A stretch of DNA of 64,000 nucleotides from Ascoidea rubescens DSM 1968 (taxonomy: Eukaryota > Ascomycota > Saccharomycetes > Ascoideales > Ascoideaceae), in NCBI RefSeq assembly GCF_001661345.1, contig NW_017962919.1, positions 682,001 through 746,000 on the forward strand, written 5' to 3'. Under the pieces are notes generated by a model. That model did no database searches. It saw nothing but the letters and a program-made list of their open reading frames with translations, and was not told where the DNA came from. A program made the translations under genes and the position numbers. The first letter of the stretch is position 1. Each line of letters begins with the position of its first letter. This document shows positions 61,243 to 64,000 of the stretch, one piece after another.

Positions 61243-62374
61243 ATTTAGAGATTCGACAGTTATAAAATTTTGATTTCACCAATAAACTGGTAGTCTAAAT
61301 TAACTTAGTAGTTCAGTTGATAAGATAAATTCCAAAGAAAATTCTGTTTATTTATATTAGTTGATTAATGTATTAGTTTCACATTTTGTTTATTCTACCT
61401 CAAATTAGACCTGCTTTTTTTTGTTATTTGCTTCTTTTTTTTTCACAATCTGATATGTTTCGTAGATTTATGGACATGTTCATCAAGAAGTGTTTTAATT
61501 TTATTCTGGAGCTACGGTTTTCATTTCATTTGAATGATTTGAGGAATATTTCAGATGATGAGCTTTTCTTTTTATCCAGCATAAAATCCAAACCTTAAAA
61601 TTTGTCACAAAAGTGATATATTTTTTGTAAAGAAAATTTCTTAATCGGGACTTTAAAGAACTTTTGATTTATCCCCAACAAATTTTCCAATTTGACATTT
61701 TGCCTCAAATCGAATTTGTAAAATAGTTTCAAATATTTTGTAATATGGCTTAATCAATAGCTCAGGTCAGTAAAGGACATTTTCAATCAGTATATACCTG
61801 CAAGAAAACGATAATTTTTATTGATTCTCTGTACAGTCACTTTAGATCGATGAATGGAATCAGAACATATTGAGGAAAACAAATCCATTAATAAAAATAA
61901 TAGACAGAAAATAAGCAAATCTCAAAATAAACCTTAACAAAATTATACAATATTTAAAAAGAGTTCCATGTAATCAAAAAGGAATAAAAACTCCTAAAAA
62001 TAAAAAAACCACAATTAATACAAAACAAAATCCCTAGATAACTAAAAAACTAAAAAACTAAAAAACCAAAATAAAATAAAATAAAATAAAATAAAATAAA
62101 ATAAAATAAAATAAAATAAACTTCATATAAATGAACAAATAAAATTATTCAAATAGTTCACTTAAAAAAATAAACACCTCTAAACCAAACGATTCTCTTA
62201 ATTTTCCCAATCTTCTCAATTGTATTCATTTCCTTCACCTGATCTAACAAATAATAAAAGTAAAATCTTGTCTTCGAAAATTAAAAACCTCAGTGCAATT
62301 TTTCTGTCATCAATTTAAAATATGTTATTAAAATACAAAAGACCAGTTGAAAATATTATATGGAAAAAATAGTC
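61243..62374. other. Intergenic region, wall-protein promoter / kinase 3' end
   Basis: 1.13 kb between tandem minus-strand genes. It must hold the promoter of the wall-protein gene. A plus-strand frame (61386-61598, TTG start; ATG at 61455 would give 47 residues) is not supported by any family. The right half is A-rich with an AAAAT microsatellite. Confidence 0.45.
62069..62120. repeat. (AAAAT)n microsatellite
   Basis: About ten copies of the pentanucleotide, preceded by ACTAAAAA units (62040-62062). Confidence 0.93.
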
Positions 62375-64000
62375 TTAGATTGCACCACTGTTGTATTCGA
62401 TGGTTTGCCTGGTTATTTCTTCTGCTCTTTGCATATTTTGAACACATCGAGCTATAGTTTGAATCATAGTAGTCGCGTTTAATGGCTTTGATAAATACTC
62501 GTCCATATCAGCATCAAGACATTTTTCCTTATCTCCAAGCATTGCATGAGCTGTTAATGCTATAATTGGAATACGTTCTTTATTATTTTCACGTTCCCAG
62601 TTTCTGATCATTTCAGTGGCCTCAAACCCAGAAGCAACAGGCATTTGAACGTCCATTAAAACACAATCAAAGCGATTATTTTGGTCCTTTACTACCTCAA
62701 ATGCTCGCAATCCATTCTCAGCAACTTTGACTTTATGGCCATGCTTTTCAAGGATTCTTGATGCCACCTTTTGATTAACAACATTATCCTCAGCCAATAG
62801 TATTTTATAAGAAATTGGCCCGTCTTTATTTGGAAAAGGCAATCTAGTTTCTAGAGCTGGTTTCAATAGACATGCAAGATCATTTGCCGAAAGTGGTGTA
62901 TTTCCATGAACACTTATACCTAAATCCAATGCTGTTTTCATGTTCAATACATCAGGTCCTGGGTTAAGTAAAACCAAAGGAACATACTTGACATCTGATA
63001 ACTGTCTTAATTTTTCCGCTGCCCTAATAGTATCCATTATAATGATATCATGGGTAAAAGGTTTTGCTTTGGATATACCCATGAAAGATCTGAGAATGGT
63101 TGGATGGAATTGAAGTTCAACCAATAACTCTCTGATTCTATTTGTTTGCTCATCACTATGTTTTGTAAAGATAACTAAAACGTTTTTAGCCAAATATGGA
63201 ATAAGTTTCTCTACTTGACTCGATAAAGGAACGTTAGATCTTTTTACCACCACACTAAAGAAAAACTGAGAGCCTTTTCCATACTCAGAAGTGACCCAGA
63301 TCCTGCCACCCATCAATTCAATTAGCTGTTTAGAAATCGATAAACCTAATCCAGTACCTCCAAACCTTCTGGTGGTCGATCCATCTGCTTGTGAAAAAGT
63401 ATCAAATATTAAATTTAATTTTGATTTTTCTATTCCAATACCAGTATCAGTGACTGCAAACTTTAGTTTTAACAAATCTGGATCGTCAAGGAGAATTTTA
63501 TTTTTATCTTTACTGTTTTTATCATTGGTAGCTTTATCAGCGCAATAAATATATTTTTTCAATTTCTGATTATCCTCTTCTTCGTCACCTTCGTCCCCAT
63601 CTTCATCTGCTTCAACTTCAATAAAAAAATCATCTTCATCATCAGCTTGTTCTTTAATTCTAATTTTCTTTGGTCCAACACTTGGGTATTTTTGAAAATC
63701 TTCTTCTTCTTCTTTCTTTCCATATAGCTTAACAGATAGACGGACTTCACCTTTTTTTGTAAACTTTATAGCATTCCCAACTAAATTAATAATCACCTGC
63801 CGGAATCTAAATGAGTCACCAAGTAAATTATCAGGAAATGATTCATCAACTTGATAAATTAAATTCAATTTTCTTTCTATAGCTTTGGCTGCTAGGGTCT
63901 TAAGAGCACCAAAAACAGTGCTTCTAACACTGAAATCTGCCATCTCAACATACATTTTATTTGCTTCAATTTTTGATATATCTAATATGTCATCAATAAT
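62375..64000 (-). CDS. NIK1: Hybrid histidine kinase, Nik1-like (5' part outside window)
   Basis: The visible 541 codons start inside the kinase. The frame is open to the window edge ([19 protein letters not shown] at the end of the HisKA helix), so the true start and the N-terminal HAMP repeats lie beyond 64000. Then come the N box ([17 protein letters not shown]), an acidic insert, the G1 box [12 protein letters not shown] box [14 protein letters not shown] and G2 box [14 protein letters not shown], followed by a degenerate middle domain. A C-terminal receiver has acidic pocket LLAEDN, phospho-acceptor Asp in VLMDVQMP, then ALTAHAM and LSKPL. The HATPase + REC order and text fit group III kinases such as Candida Nik1, which signal through Ypd1 in osmotic and fungicide response. 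The Asp/Glu-rich insertion ([12 protein letters not shown]) inside the ATP-binding domain is unusual. Confidence 0.8.
   Translation of the reverse strand: MIDDILDISKIEANKMYVEMADFSVRSTVFGALKTLAAKAIERKLNLIYQVDESFPDNLLGDSFRFRQVIINLVGNAIKFTKKGEVRLSVKLYGKKEEEEDFQKYPSVGPKKIRIKEQADDEDDFFIEVEADEDGDEGDEEEDNQKLKKYIYCADKATNDKNSKDKNKILLDDPDLLKLKFAVTDTGIGIEKSKLNLIFDTFSQADGSTTRRFGGTGLGLSISKQLIELMGGRIWVTSEYGKGSQFFFSVVVKRSNVPLSSQVEKLIPYLAKNVLVIFTKHSDEQTNRIRELLVELQFHPTILRSFMGISKAKPFTHDIIIMDTIRAAEKLRQLSDVKYVPLVLLNPGPDVLNMKTALDLGISVHGNTPLSANDLACLLKPALETRLPFPNKDGPISYKILLAEDNVVNQKVASRILEKHGHKVKVAENGLRAFEVVKDQNNRFDCVLMDVQMPVASGFEATEMIRNWERENNKERIPIIALTAHAMLGDKEKCLDADMDEYLSKPLNATTMIQTIARCVQNMQRAEEITRQTIEYNSGAI

Noticed and set aside
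61455-61598. 47-residue ATG frame upstream of the wall-protein gene
   Set aside because: No family, short, and it lies in a promoter region; noted only because its composition is not low complexity.

Overview
This window looks like nuclear DNA of an AT-rich budding yeast (Saccharomycotina). The genes are mostly intronless. The two introns that can be placed carry GTATGT/GTACGT donors and perfect TACTAAC branch sites. The recognisable proteins resemble yeast PRP22, DBP10, CDC6, PHA2, PEX8, MPC2, HRT1, UBI4, SSA-type HSP70, EMW1, MMS22, PCP1, a PDR-type ABC transporter and a NIK1-like histidine kinase. Many proteins contain long Asn or Asn/Asp tracts encoded by simple repeats. I cannot name the species. 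The AT richness, Asn tracts and a velvet-domain gene suggest a less-studied, possibly filamentous lineage (Ascoidea or Saccharomycopsis are guesses). Whether CUG is read as Leu or otherwise is not settled here.

Layout: Yippee/Moh1-like gene (+, 486-2081); polyubiquitin (-, 3136-3828); copy 1 of a 1,066-bp repeat carrying a gene of unknown function (4378-5443); PEX8 (+); MPC2 (+, one intron); unknown possibly mitochondrial protein (-); membrane RING-H2 protein (-); HRT1/RBX1 (+, one intron); PHA2 (-); DBP10 (-); EMW1 (+); PDR ABC transporter (-); SSA-type HSP70 (+); copy 2 of the repeat, inverted (30818-31883); a region with decayed-looking reading frames; a 49-codon secreted, pheromone-precursor-like peptide (+, 34161-34310); CDC6 (+); PRP22 (-); a 6.3-kb gene-poor region (40663-46997); MMS22 (+); velvet-domain protein (-); rhomboid protease PCP1 (-); GPI-anchored Ser/Thr-rich wall protein (-); NIK1-like hybrid histidine kinase (-, cut by the window end).

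The most striking structure is the pair of inverted repeats. They have equal length, encode identical protein in every frame I compared, and share the same number of 12-bp minisatellite units. They bracket a 25.4-kb loop holding ten genes. Each copy contains one complete short gene with about 300 bp of upstream sequence. Both genes point outward, so inversion of the loop would swap the distal upstream DNA of the two copies. This is the geometry of a flip-flop switch, but no mating-type gene is visible. Other points of interest are a velvet factor in a yeast-like genome, the pheromone-like mini-gene, the gene desert with G+C-richer islands, two perfect heat-shock elements before HSP70, and an MCB/SCB cluster before CDC6.
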